Positions 10,516-20,410 of a stretch of DNA of 64,000 nucleotides are shown in pieces; within the stretch, counting starts at the first letter, position 1, and each line of letters starts with the position of its first letter. Where the stretch lies: contig JANUWI010000001.1 of NCBI GenBank assembly GCA_025504975.1, forward strand, positions 1,302,001 to 1,366,000. Direction: 5' to 3'. Source of the stretch: Plenodomus lindquistii. Lineage: Eukaryota > Ascomycota > Dothideomycetes > Pleosporales > Leptosphaeriaceae. A model generated the notes under the pieces. It made no database searches. It was not told the origin of the DNA and saw nothing but the letters and a program-made list of their open reading frames with translations. Both the position numbers and the translations under genes were made by a program.

Positions 10516-12801
10516 ATGCCTTCCCAAGGCCAGGGAAAACGCCGCCTTAATGCACACGATGTTCCCATCAAGCGGTTTCGAGTTTCCAGAGCCTGTGACC
10601 AGTGTCGCACCGCCCGTGAGAAATGCGATGGAAACCAGCCAATATGCGAGCCCTGCATCGAGGCCAAGCGCGGCTGTACTTACACGTCGAACCCCAAGAA
10701 AAGAGGTCTGCAGCCAGGCTATATCCGAAGCTTGGAGATGACGTTGGCCTATATCTTCCAGCACAATTCCGATATTGAGACGTTGGTCAATAATCAGTTG
10801 GCCGAAGAAAACACAATCTTGCTGGCGAAGGGTACCAAGGAATCCAATCGTTTGCACAAGAGTTGGACCAAGAGTAAATTCTGTAGGGGCATCACGAGAA
10901 CTTTGGCTGGCGAGCAGGCTGGTTCCAGTGACGAAAAGGCACCGAGTGAGGACGAAGATAGTGAAGTGGATACAGAGGATGCCAGCCTTCTTCGAATGGA
11001 TCCTGACGCAAGAGCCGGAGCCCAAGTAAGTCAACCCATCCACTTACTGTGGTATGCTAACAGCTTCTTGAAGCAGCCACCATGGACCCAAGGATCCGGA
11101 TATTCGCTCGATGCTCAAAACTCCGCATCGGTATGGGATGGCAATCCATCTGTTGCGAGACCTCTCATATCGAGCTCGGAACTCGTACCACTTCCCACTG
11201 ACTGCTGGAAACTACTTGATGCCTACAGCACATACACACAGTGTTGGCTTCCAATCAGCGAGAAGCTAGACGTCCTCAAGTTGTCCTACTCCTACCCTGA
11301 GGAAGGCCTTCCTTTGTCTCCAATTATTGCAGATGCTGGCAATCATGCTGAGATGTGGAGCATCTTTGCGCTTGGCAGCACGCAAGATCATCTGAGCGCA
11401 TCGGAGGGTAGGGCCTTGAATGAAGCTGCGTCGACTCATCACTTCTATAGCGTCGCAAAAAGATTACTGCCAGATGAGCTCGGAAAGTTTGAGCTTAGTC
11501 ACGTCAAGGCACTCCTTAACCTTGCGGTCCTCAACATTGGCAAATCTCGGTTTGAAGCAGCATGGCAGCTCGTCGGTGCTGCTTCTAGGATCTTTCTAGC
11601 CCTTGACCAATCGACGGATTTGTCCGACCCTAGACGAAAGAACGTCTTAGCGAGTTGTTTCCTACTTGATAGCCTTCTTTCGTTGCATTTAGACAGACGT
11701 CCATACTTGAACAGGTCGGACATCGCTATCTCCGGCAAAATCGAAGAAGACGGCATGGAAGAGTGGCAGCCTTGGAATGGGACGCTCAAGCATGGCGTCA
11801 CAGGTCAATCGAGGACGCCTACCCTTGCACTCAGTAGCTTCAACAGCTTGCTAGAAGTAGTGGACATATTGTCGGGTACCACTCGGCAATCTACCGCCAG
11901 AAACTACCTCCATGAAATGATTGGACGGCTTGAGGTCTGGAAGACAAGCCTACCGTCGAAGCTCGATTATATTCGATCCGATTCGGCCGCTTACCCGATG
12001 ACACCTCCTGCTGTATTGCTCCAGTTGACCTACCTCACTACAGTGTTTGCTCTTGTACCATCCCTAGCTTGGCTGCAACGTATCGTGACGTTGTTGAGTA
12101 CTCTCGGCTCTGAGTTGGGGTTCACGAGATTGCCACCTATCATTTTGTGTCTTCTGAAGAGTATCAAGAGGTGTAGCACGAACGTGGAAATCGATCGGAC
12201 CACGCATATCCAGCTGCACAACGTTTTTACGGACATCGATCGTGCCTTCGCGGACGTCACAGGCGACACACGAAGTAACGCAAGCGCGCTGCAATGCACA
12301 TCCCCTGGCGTCACACAGTTAAGAAGCCAGGAACTGAATCAAATCTCTCCTGGCTCCGTGCCATCTAGGGTTGGTGACCATTTGGCATTACGGTACCAGC
12401 AAGGAAGCTCCTCGCTTCTCGATGACTTGCTACCAGACATGAACCCTAACCATCATGGCGGCACCATGGACAACATTCCTTCTCGGTCACTAGCTCATCC
12501 TTTCGATCCCTCAGCGCTTGAATCCTCAGCGCTTGATCCTCTGGACTCTTATAATGCCTTCATGGCAGGCGATCTAGAGAGTTTCTTCGACGACCTAGCC
12601 TCTATCCATGGCGCAAAAAAGTTACAAAACCAGCCCCAGTTCATGCAGAACCTGGGATACTCCTCAGAAGTCAGCATGGCCGACCTTCTTGCAACAGATC
12701 CTGGTCGCTTCATGCCATTGCCTACTTCTTCGACCTTCGATCACGAAAGTAGCGATCAGTCTCCACACTTTCCATTGAATACCTACTACGACGTGGGCTG
12801 A
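10516..12801 (+). CDS. qutA: Quinate pathway Zn2Cys6 transcription activator (QutA/qa-1F)
   Basis: Predicted 744-aa activator of the quinate genes. The binuclear zinc cluster is complete: Cys27, 30, 37, 44, 47 and 54 with spacing C-x2-C-x6-C-x6-C-x2-C-x6-C, preceded by a basic stretch and followed by a GYIRSLE linker and a short coiled coil (about 65-100). An acidic segment (SEDEDSEVDTED) precedes a fungal-specific transcription factor middle region. A canonical intron (GTAAGT, GCTAAC branch, GCAG) spans 11026-11076; it is 51 nt without a stop, so retention would only insert 17 residues. The first ATG is 10516. In known systems the factor works on GGRTAA-type palindromes and is held inactive by QutR, encoded divergently next door. 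Confidence 0.92.
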   Translation: MPSQGQGKRRLNAHDVPIKRFRVSRACDQCRTAREKCDGNQPICEPCIEAKRGCTYTSNPKKRGLQPGYIRSLEMTLAYIFQHNSDIETLVNNQLAEENTILLAKGTKESNRLHKSWTKSKFCRGITRTLAGEQAGSSDEKAPSEDEDSEVDTEDASLLRMDPDARAGAQVSQPIHLLWYANSFLKQPPWTQGSGYSLDAQNSASVWDGNPSVARPLISSSELVPLPTDCWKLLDAYSTYTQCWLPISEKLDVLKLSYSYPEEGLPLSPIIADAGNHAEMWSIFALGSTQDHLSASEGRALNEAASTHHFYSVAKRLLPDELGKFELSHVKALLNLAVLNIGKSRFEAAWQLVGAASRIFLALDQSTDLSDPRRKNVLASCFLLDSLLSLHLDRRPYLNRSDIAISGKIEEDGMEEWQPWNGTLKHGVTGQSRTPTLALSSFNSLLEVVDILSGTTRQSTARNYLHEMIGRLEVWKTSLPSKLDYIRSDSAAYPMTPPAVLLQLTYLTTVFALVPSLAWLQRIVTLLSTLGSELGFTRLPPIILCLLKSIKRCSTNVEIDRTTHIQLHNVFTDIDRAFADVTGDTRSNASALQCTSPGVTQLRSQELNQISPGSVPSRVGDHLALRYQQGSSSLLDDLLPDMNPNHHGGTMDNIPSRSLAHPFDPSALESSALDPLDSYNAFMAGDLESFFDDLASIHGAKKLQNQPQFMQNLGYSSEVSMADLLATDPGRFMPLPTSSTFDHESSDQSPHFPLNTYYDVG

Positions 12802-14439
12802 GACTTGTAAGAATAGCAGCAACGAAAAGCAATTTCGATTTCAAATGCAGAGTTTCTTTCCAGTTCGTGGGAATGCATCTTGCATAATGAGATGCAACCT
12901 CCTTTGAGTTGCAGTTGCGCGATTGTGCTCATTCGAGCGGGGCCCTCAATGTACGCACAGCCTGATCTGACGATATGAGGGGCTCGCAATGACTGGTGCG
13001 CCGCTTTTGGTTTCCATCATGGACGACATGGCCCAGAGCAAGTGGGCAGCCCACTACACGAAGGAGCGCGTTTCTTTTGACCACCCACCCCACAACCCCT
13101 CAGTCCCAGTGGCGTTATATCACAACAGGGAGCCAATAACGGTATACTACACACTAGCAGCAAAATTTCAGTGCACCGCAGAGTATACAGCTGTATTATA
13201 GTACGACTTTGTGTATGCTTTAGGGCATCAAGGAGACTAATATGAGTCTTTATGGTAGTGCAGTGGATTGTCAACGAAACGAGGACCTTTGTATGTGCTG
13301 GAAGTCGCCCTCGATCGCTCAAGTGTCACGGTGCCAACGAAGTATCTGTAAGCAACGTGGTTCCAAGCGTCTCAAAATTGGGTATTTTTTTCGAAGGGAA
13401 GGTGTGAGCCATCAGTTAGTCAGCATAGCACATCGGCAGCTTTTTGAAAGACGCGACGCTCTATCTATATATTTCAAGCGTAGTTTGTACACAGAGTAAG
13501 ATGACCCGCAGTATGAAGTCGGAAGGTCCAAAAGCTAGAAGTGTCGGCAGTTGTAATGTCGGCCCTTCATTACTAGCAACCGAACATTGTCGCCGTGGCT
13601 GAACAGGTCCGGTCTACAAATGTGAGCGGCATGACACAGTCTCTCTGCCAGCCAAGCTGTTTGCGCAGCTTTGGGTTGCTGATCTATTGTTGCGCAGAAT
13701 ACGACTTTTCGTTGTGCCCGGTCTGCTGTAGGAGGTTCCAGTTCACGGCTAAGCTCACTCAACGTTAACTACCGACAGAGCTCAGAGACAAAAGAGTGAA
13801 ATCAAACTCTACACAGTAATTCCGGTCAATTCTTGTCGCACTAATTCAAAGTGCGCATCGCTGCAACGGAGACATCGAGGCCCGTGAAGCATGATCAGAC
13901 GTGCTCAACCAAAGAGAAACCCAGTCAGGGGTCGAGTGTTGATATCTTCCGTGGGTTCCCATGGCATGCGATGCTGAGCTAAATCTAGGGACTAGTGAAC
14001 CGCGACCGCAAAGCCTCCGGTCGGCTCTATTCTCATAACCTGACTGTCTGCACACCGTTTCAGCCAACAGTGCGGCGATGCTGAAACCCTGCACCAAGGG
14101 GAAGGTGCGAGACAAGGTCGGCGCCAAGCCCCCGACGCGAAATTGTGTGAAGCTGCTGCATCATTCCGCCCAATAGAATGAGCGCGCGCTACAGTCCGCC
14201 GAATAATCACGACGATGTCTGGGGTACTGGGTTGGCACGTTGGCTATGGTCCTTGGTCAATGGACCGGCCATGCGCTTGGATCTGCACAAACGCTGATAT
14301 AACAGCGCTACCCAGCAGTCGCCCACACATGGTAGTACAAACTCCACGTCAAACGCGACGCACGTCTCCTGATACGACATTTCTCTCCTTCTGTCATTCA
14401 ATTTTCTTCACATTCGCTCACTACACAATTGTTGCTAAC
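12802..14439. other. Gene-free stretch between qutA and the GH17 gene
   Basis: These 1.6 kb hold only short frames of low-quality composition. The last 200 bp before 14440 are CT-rich (TTTCTCTCCTTCTGTC near 14381), typical of a fungal core promoter. Confidence 0.5.
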
Positions 14440-15631
14440 ATGAGATTCACAACTGCACTTGCGCTCGCGGTGGCTACCATCAGCGGCGCGGTCGCACAGA
14501 ACAACTCCTTCATCCTTGGCTTTAATTCCGGCGCGTCAGATGACAAAGGCAACCCCAAGACGCAAGAGGATTTCGAACGAGAATTCAGGACAGCCAAGAA
14601 CCTTGAGGGCGCGCCGGGCAACTTCAGCGCGATCCGCTTGTACTCAAATGTGCAGTGGCAGACCGAAGATGAACCTATTGCTGCATTTGCAGCCGCTGTG
14701 GCCACAGATACCAGGCTTCTCTTGGGAATCTGGGCATCCGGCACCAACAGCATCGATGGTGAATTAAAGGCCCTGGAAGCGGCTGTTGAGGAGCATGGCT
14801 CGCGCCTGACAGATCTCATTATTGGCCTGTCAGTTGGAAGCGAGGATCTTTACCGTGACTCGGAGGTAAGACTATTTGTATCGTGCTCATAGGAATTCAC
14901 TAATCATGTGGAAGCCTGGTCTGCGTAACAAAGCGGGAGTGGGCAACGACGCTGACAGCATCATTCGCTTCATTCGAACCACCCGGGAGCGTCTTGCCAA
15001 CACAGCTCTGAGCAACATCAGGATTACGCACGTGGACACATGGCCCGCCTGGCTCAACGAGTCCAACCGTGGAGTTATCGACGAAGTTGATTTCATCTCT
15101 GTCAACAATTTTCCCTTCTATCAATCCGAGCAAGACAACACGATCGACAATGCCGCTGAGCTCATGAGTAGCGCCATCGCGGCAACCGAAACCATTGCAG
15201 GAGACAAGGAAATCTGGATCACCGAAACTGGCTGGGCATACAGCGGACCTGATTTTGGGGCAGCCACCGCGACCGTCGACAATGCTGCTGAGTACTGGCG
15301 GAACGTGGGTTGCTCGCTCTTCGGCAGGTACAACGTCTTCTGGTACACCCTGAGAGACGCAAACCCGGCGAACAAGGTCAAATTCGCCATTACTGATGAC
15401 CTCTCGACAACGCCGCGTTTCGATCTGTCTTGCCCTGAGCGGAATGCGCTCCCTGATACCCCACCCGCAAACCTCACAGACGTCATCAACAATCTCAACA
15501 ACACCGATGAGAATGGCAACTCGCAAGGTAACTCGCAAGGGTCCTCAACTGGAGCTGCGTCTTCAGTGTCCATGCACAGCACGACCTTAGTGCTGTCCGT
15601 GATCTTTGCTATCACTGTCTGGATCATGTAA
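14440..15631 (+). CDS. GPI-anchored GH17 endo-beta-1,3-glucanase/glucanosyltransferase
   Basis: A 380-aa cell-wall enzyme acting on beta-1,3-glucan. Exon 1 is 14440-14865, a 49-nt intron with a CACTAATC branch is 14866-14914 and exon 2 is 14915-15631. A signal peptide (MRFTTALALAVATISGAVAQ) opens the protein. GH17 landmarks follow: the proposed acid/base Glu135 in SVGSEDLYR and nucleophile Glu246 in WITETGW, plus the HVDTWPAW strand. After about residue 335 comes an Asn/Ser/Gly-rich linker, then a GAASS-type omega region and a hydrophobic tail ending FAITVWIM, the pattern of a GPI-attachment signal. The compact size resembles Bgl2-type or short EglC-like proteins rather than long Ser-rich EglC. 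The exact activity (hydrolase or transferase) cannot be told from sequence. Confidence 0.9.
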
Positions 15632-16866
15632 TCCTCAAACCATTCCTTTTGTTCGATACAATCTTGGGGATTAGTGTAAACTGCGGCTAGACATAATATT
15701 CTGAACGAGCGTTTGTTCACTCCTCAATTTTCTATCTCAGCATTGTTTGCCTTCAGTCTGTGACAGCTAGAGCCTCCTCCTAGCATCAGAAATGAATTAC
15801 GGTGCTTGAACTCGGTTGCTCGCAGGTTTTGCACGAATACACACGCGAACAAGCTTGTAGTTTCATACGCGCGGCTGTACATGAACCCACAGGAGCTACA
15901 AAGGAGCATCAACCCGCCTTAGACATAGCTTGGATTACTCTGTGTATTTTCTGTACCATACCAAGATGACACTCTAACAGTCCAGTTTGACCCTTGTCCG
16001 AGTTGTTGCGATTTCATCACGCGGGTGCGTTGAAAAGGCGTGCTTCCCTGGTATAAGTACAACATGGGTGAAATTGATCTTCATGAGCTACGTACAACGT
16101 AGCTTCGCATCAATCTGGCGACACGCGGAATATTCTCCTCGCTTGTTTTCTTTTGCAATGTGGATTTTCATCTTAAGCTGCGAGCAATGTTGCCTAAACT
16201 GAGGCTGTGCTCCATCTTAGGTACCTAAGCTTCACGGATCCTTGCTGTAGATCATGGTGACAGGCGTATCGACACTGGCACAAGCAGCTGTCCTGCAGAC
16301 AATATATGCGATGTTATTTTGTCAAGGGGTAACGAGCAGCGTTCAGAGGTCTGATTTGCCTGCTCGCATCATCATGTGCTTGACCGGCAGGCGAGGTTGT
16401 ACATTGGGCGCCTTGATTTTGCAAGGCATAAGAATAGCCAATCACAGGCGTTACCTTGCGAGGCGTTAAGACCAAAGAGGAAATGTACGAGGAGTGTTGG
16501 TGGCGCCTTGAGACAGTGGCGTATTCGAGCATGTAAGAATAGGCTGCGTTGCTTATTTTGAAATCCTACAAGATGATAAGGTCGTCTTGAAAGGCAAGGA
16601 AGTCGCTCTTTTGAGATATTGAGCCTTCTTTCCTCCACTTTTTTTCCCTTTCAGAAATTCCGAGACTGCGTCGTGAGTACATCGCAAATCTCGTCAAATT
16701 CGGTCACTTACAACCTTAGAACTCGATAGAAAGCATAGCAACGCGATCGAAACGGCATATGTCCAAATACTTCACATCCGCAACCAAATTGATCGAACAA
16801 GGCTTGAATCCCATTCGTGAACCACGCACCCTACCGAACCGCCGTCGGTACACAAACTCATCGACC
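15632..16866. other. Intergenic stretch with no recognised gene
   Basis: I see no coding or RNA gene. An upstream in-frame ATG for the next gene lies at 16759. Confidence 0.45.
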
Positions 16867-17196
16867 ATGTTTCTCCCTGACCGCGAGTTACTCGATTCCG
16901 CCACATCAACACTACACCGCTTCGCGAAGCGCGAGGAGTACCTTGTACCCAAGCCAATCATCGTTCTCCTTATCCTGTTCGGCGCTTTTGTCGTTGTGTG
17001 TATGGCCTACGCGGTCCATGTGACATACGGCTTTGCACACGATCCGAACAGGCTAAAGCCGATACCGTCAGACCAACAGGAGTACATGGCCGAAGTGAGA
17101 GCTAGGAATATGGAAGGGTTGATGCATGAGGGGGCAAAGAGTCGTGGGAAGGGGGGAAACCGTACATTAAGGGGCTACACAAGGAGAGGACTGTAG
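16867..17196 (+). CDS. Small single-pass membrane protein, function unknown
   Basis: A 109-aa protein starting MFLPDRELLD. One strongly hydrophobic segment, from about residue 29 (IIVLLILFGAFVVVCMAYAV), is preceded by basic residues (HRFAKREEYLVPK) and followed by a conserved-looking YGFAHDPNRLKPIPSDQQEYMAEVRARNMEG stretch and a Gly/Arg-rich tail. This looks like a tail-proximal membrane anchor. I do not recognise a domain. An upstream in-frame ATG at 16759 would add 36 residues of less coding-like composition, so I prefer 16867. It has no intron and stands alone between the GH17 gene and an orphan gene. Confidence 0.6.
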   Translation: MFLPDRELLDSATSTLHRFAKREEYLVPKPIIVLLILFGAFVVVCMAYAVHVTYGFAHDPNRLKPIPSDQQEYMAEVRARNMEGLMHEGAKSRGKGGNRTLRGYTRRGL

Positions 17197-19128
17197 GTAA
17201 TATGGGGTGAGACAAGACAACCCACTCGACACACGATGTAGGGTCATAGGTGGTTGTATGATGATGAACTTTCATCACTGCGGTGTGAAATGCGATCATA
17301 GGTTGACGGCGCAAAGCAAAGCGCAGGACCTTTGAAGCCAATCATAAGGTACGGAAGAGCTGAAATGTAGTGAGACTTGATCCCAAACAAAGTGCACGAA
17401 CAGACAGTCTGTAGAGTATCGAGGAGAAGACGCGTGGATTTGGACTACTGGAGCAAGTTCCTCATTACTTGCAAAGTCTACAAATAAGAATTTTACACCT
17501 CTTATAAGTCATCTGAGGTACTCTAAGAGCTGTACTCATTTGTGATCTTGGGGCCGAGGAATTTGATGAAGGTAGGCTCCTTCTCAAAAGATCATATCAC
17601 TCACCAAGACAAGTCCATTTGGGTGTATCTCAGTAGTGTGTCTCCTGTCCTAGCCAGTACTCGTATGAAGGCGCTTGTTGCTTCCGACGCACTGCTCCAA
17701 TTTATGAGAATGTGCAGTAGACTCCTTAGCGCAACAAGATCTCCTCAAGGCGACATCAAGCTCTTCACATAAACTCTGCAACTTGCTAATAATATCCTTT
17801 CGCTGTTACGCAAGCCATGCTTTTACTCAAGCTGTGTATGATGGCAGATGAAGCAACCTTCCTCAAGCTGTTTCCATGAAGGGAAACGAGCTCGTCCCGC
17901 GTAGTCATCGCAATTCGAAACGAAGATCCCCTGTGATAGGCAAGTGTATAAGTGCGGCACTTCTTTGGATAAATGGTACCCTATTTAGCCCTATGGCTCC
18001 GACAGATGGGCGGAGTTCGAGAGTGGATTTCTAGCAAAAGGGGGGGGAGAGGCCTGACGCGCGGAACTGCAGCTAACTTATGGGCCGATGCGGGGTATAC
18101 CATGTCTAGATCTAAACCTTGGAAGTAACGTAGAGCCTACTACGCCACTGAATGATGGGCTTCAGCCCTGTGAAGCCGCATACAGTCTAAGCGTTCAAAC
18201 ATACCGCAACGCTTAGCGCATCCCCAAATTTGGGTCTGGCATCCCTCTGAGGGATCGGAAATGACGACGGGCTCGCTCCCTAAGATCAATCGTTTTCTCG
18301 TAAAGTTACAGTCATTACTGAGGGTTTCGACTTCTTGTCATCACGATACTTCACTGGTTCAAAGATCCTGCCTCGTCTTCTCGGGAGATAACTGAATCGC
18401 ACATCCTAACATTGGAGCCTTCCACAGCCCGATCCATCCGAACTGAATCAAGAATGCACTTTGCAACGCAGCCGAACCCCTCAGCGCAAGCCATCTTCAT
18501 TTGGATCTTTTTCATCCAATCCGCATCCCCATGCCCATCTCCCGTCTTTAGCGTGCATTAGCCCTGCAGCATGCATCACGTCCCCAAACAACGCATTCCA
18601 GGCCCCCGCTAGCCACAGGGCTGAAGGTTGCAGGCGCACGTCTAATGTCGACATCTCTTCACACTTGCAACACAAGTCGGTGAAAGCTATTGCACACGCG
18701 GCGGCAGGGCGTGAATAGTATGCCACAACAGTGCGAGTTCAGCGCTGAGATGCCACGCCTCACGCCCGCCCTTCACCCACGAAATTAGGAATGCGCTGGC
18801 GTATAGTCGCGCGTGGCCATGATCGGGTGGAATGGCTGTTTCGAATGAGTATATAACATGGACATACCCAACGGCAAGGACAGCACTGACTGTTCAATTT
18901 GGCTTTTGGTATAATTAGCAAACAAACCTTCTCGTTGTTGGCAAACCTTCTCCGCCTCTCTACTGAACACGTACGGCAATTAAAATCCTTCTTTACCTGT
19001 TTGCTACACTGTCATAACATTGCTTGCGCCCTGCCGTCACGACATCTAGGTGTTACGCCACAGTCACGACGACCATTCTGCCAAACCAAACCCACTTCTT
19101 GAGACAGGGCTATTCCATCAAACAAATA
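17197..19128. other. Gene-poor 1.9-kb stretch
   Basis: No supported gene. A G8 run sits near 18042. A TATA-like TATATAA at 18850-18856 lies 273 bp upstream of the next start and may be its core promoter. Confidence 0.45.
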
Positions 19129-19970
19129 ATGTACTTCTTAATCTTCACCACCCACCATGAACGCCCTTACCCCTGCAAAGTCGCCTTCGTAGCACGCGAC
19201 TTTGAATCATGGGGCTGCCGTGTATCTCGCTACCCCAACGACTCTCCCTACATCGCCGAGATCAAGTATCGCGAAGGGCGCAGAAACAGGAAAGAAGTGC
19301 AAAGGATCGATCTCATGGAGATATGGGCACGCGAGATCATTGTCCGGAGACGAGAATCGACTCAGTCCCGGTATATGGCGGAAGTGATGGACCAAGGGGC
19401 CAATGGACAGCGTTCAGAAGAGGAAGGGAGGTTGCAGAGGGCAAGTAAGATTGTGCAAGACTTTACCTGCGCTGTAGTTGCCTTTGGTACGTCCACTTCC
19501 TACATCACTCACGAACCCACTACATTAGACATCATCAGCTAAACCTCCCACCAGACAAACCAACCCCAAAATCCAAATTACCACTCGTAGACCTGCGTCC
19601 CCTCCCCGAACACCCATTCACCCTCATAAGCACCTACCTCCGACTCCTCCGCAAAATCCAATACACAGTCAACGCCGACTTGCCACAAGACTCCAATCTA
19701 GACTTCATTGTAGCCGACAAAGTGGTCTTGGAATTCCGTTTCCACGAGTCGTTGAACCTGGCATATCTCGCGCATGCGGTCATGGTGGCAACGGGGAAGG
19801 GCAGAATGGGCGGTGTGGAGCGAAGTGCGAGTACGGGGATCACGACCGTGACGCTGTACGTGGAGGTTGGGGATTGTGTGTTGGGGTCGCGGTATGAGGA
19901 TGTGGAAACGTCGGATCCGGTGCCGGTTTATGAGAGAGTCGAGTGTCCGCCGGAGTATGTGAACCCTTAG
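19129..19970 (+). CDS. Two-exon hypothetical protein
   Basis: A 257-aa protein from exon 1 (19129-19486) and exon 2 (19555-19970) joined across a 68-nt intron with a GCTAAAC branch point; the frame closes exactly (VAF-D-KPTPKSKLPL). The composition is globular and charged. The N-terminal half has alternating strands with KVAFVARDFESWGCRVSRYP, then a helical basic part (EIWAREIIVRRRES). The C-terminal half carries DFIVADKVVLEFRFHESLNLAYLAHAVMVATGKGR and TTVTLYVEVGDCVLG, suggesting a mixed alpha/beta fold. There is no signal peptide, membrane segment or catalytic motif I can name. It could be lineage-specific. The Met at 19129 is chosen because the frame upstream of it lacks coding character. 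Confidence 0.65.
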
Positions 19971-20410
19971 TATTTGGCGTTGGGTGCTGTGAGAATTTCT
20001 GAGCGGTCGTGGGAATACTTGTAATCATCGTGTACCTATAGGAAAGCTTATATGCTTCTGGGAACAAGTCTGTAGTTATCATAATTAGCTATTATGATTC
20101 TGAGCATACCTTAGGTTATAGTGTAGTATGCCGGTATGCATTATTAATATCTTGCAGCTTACTGTAGGTTACGAAGAGCTTACAGATCATTACAAGATGC
20201 CCATGCTCAGAGACGCAACACGATGAAGTAGTCTGAGGAGAAGCCAAAAATGACCTTCTGGAAGCAGTAAATTCTCATTCAGGACTTGGTATCTTGCGTT
20301 AAAGAGCGTTAATATCTCCACGGTCCCGCTTAGTAACACCATTCACATGAACTCCTTGAAATGAACTTCTACCTTCCTTCCATTCATATACAATAGGTAG
20401 CCGACCTCAA
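19971..20410. other. Convergent intergenic region
   Basis: 3' flanks of the orphan gene and of the Tao3 gene. A short AT-rich stretch lies at 20070-20160. Nothing else was seen. Confidence 0.5.

Noticed and set aside
18840..18860. tRNA-like TTCGA motif followed by TATATAA
   Set aside because: No acceptor or anticodon stem could be drawn; no tRNA B-box elsewhere in the window either.
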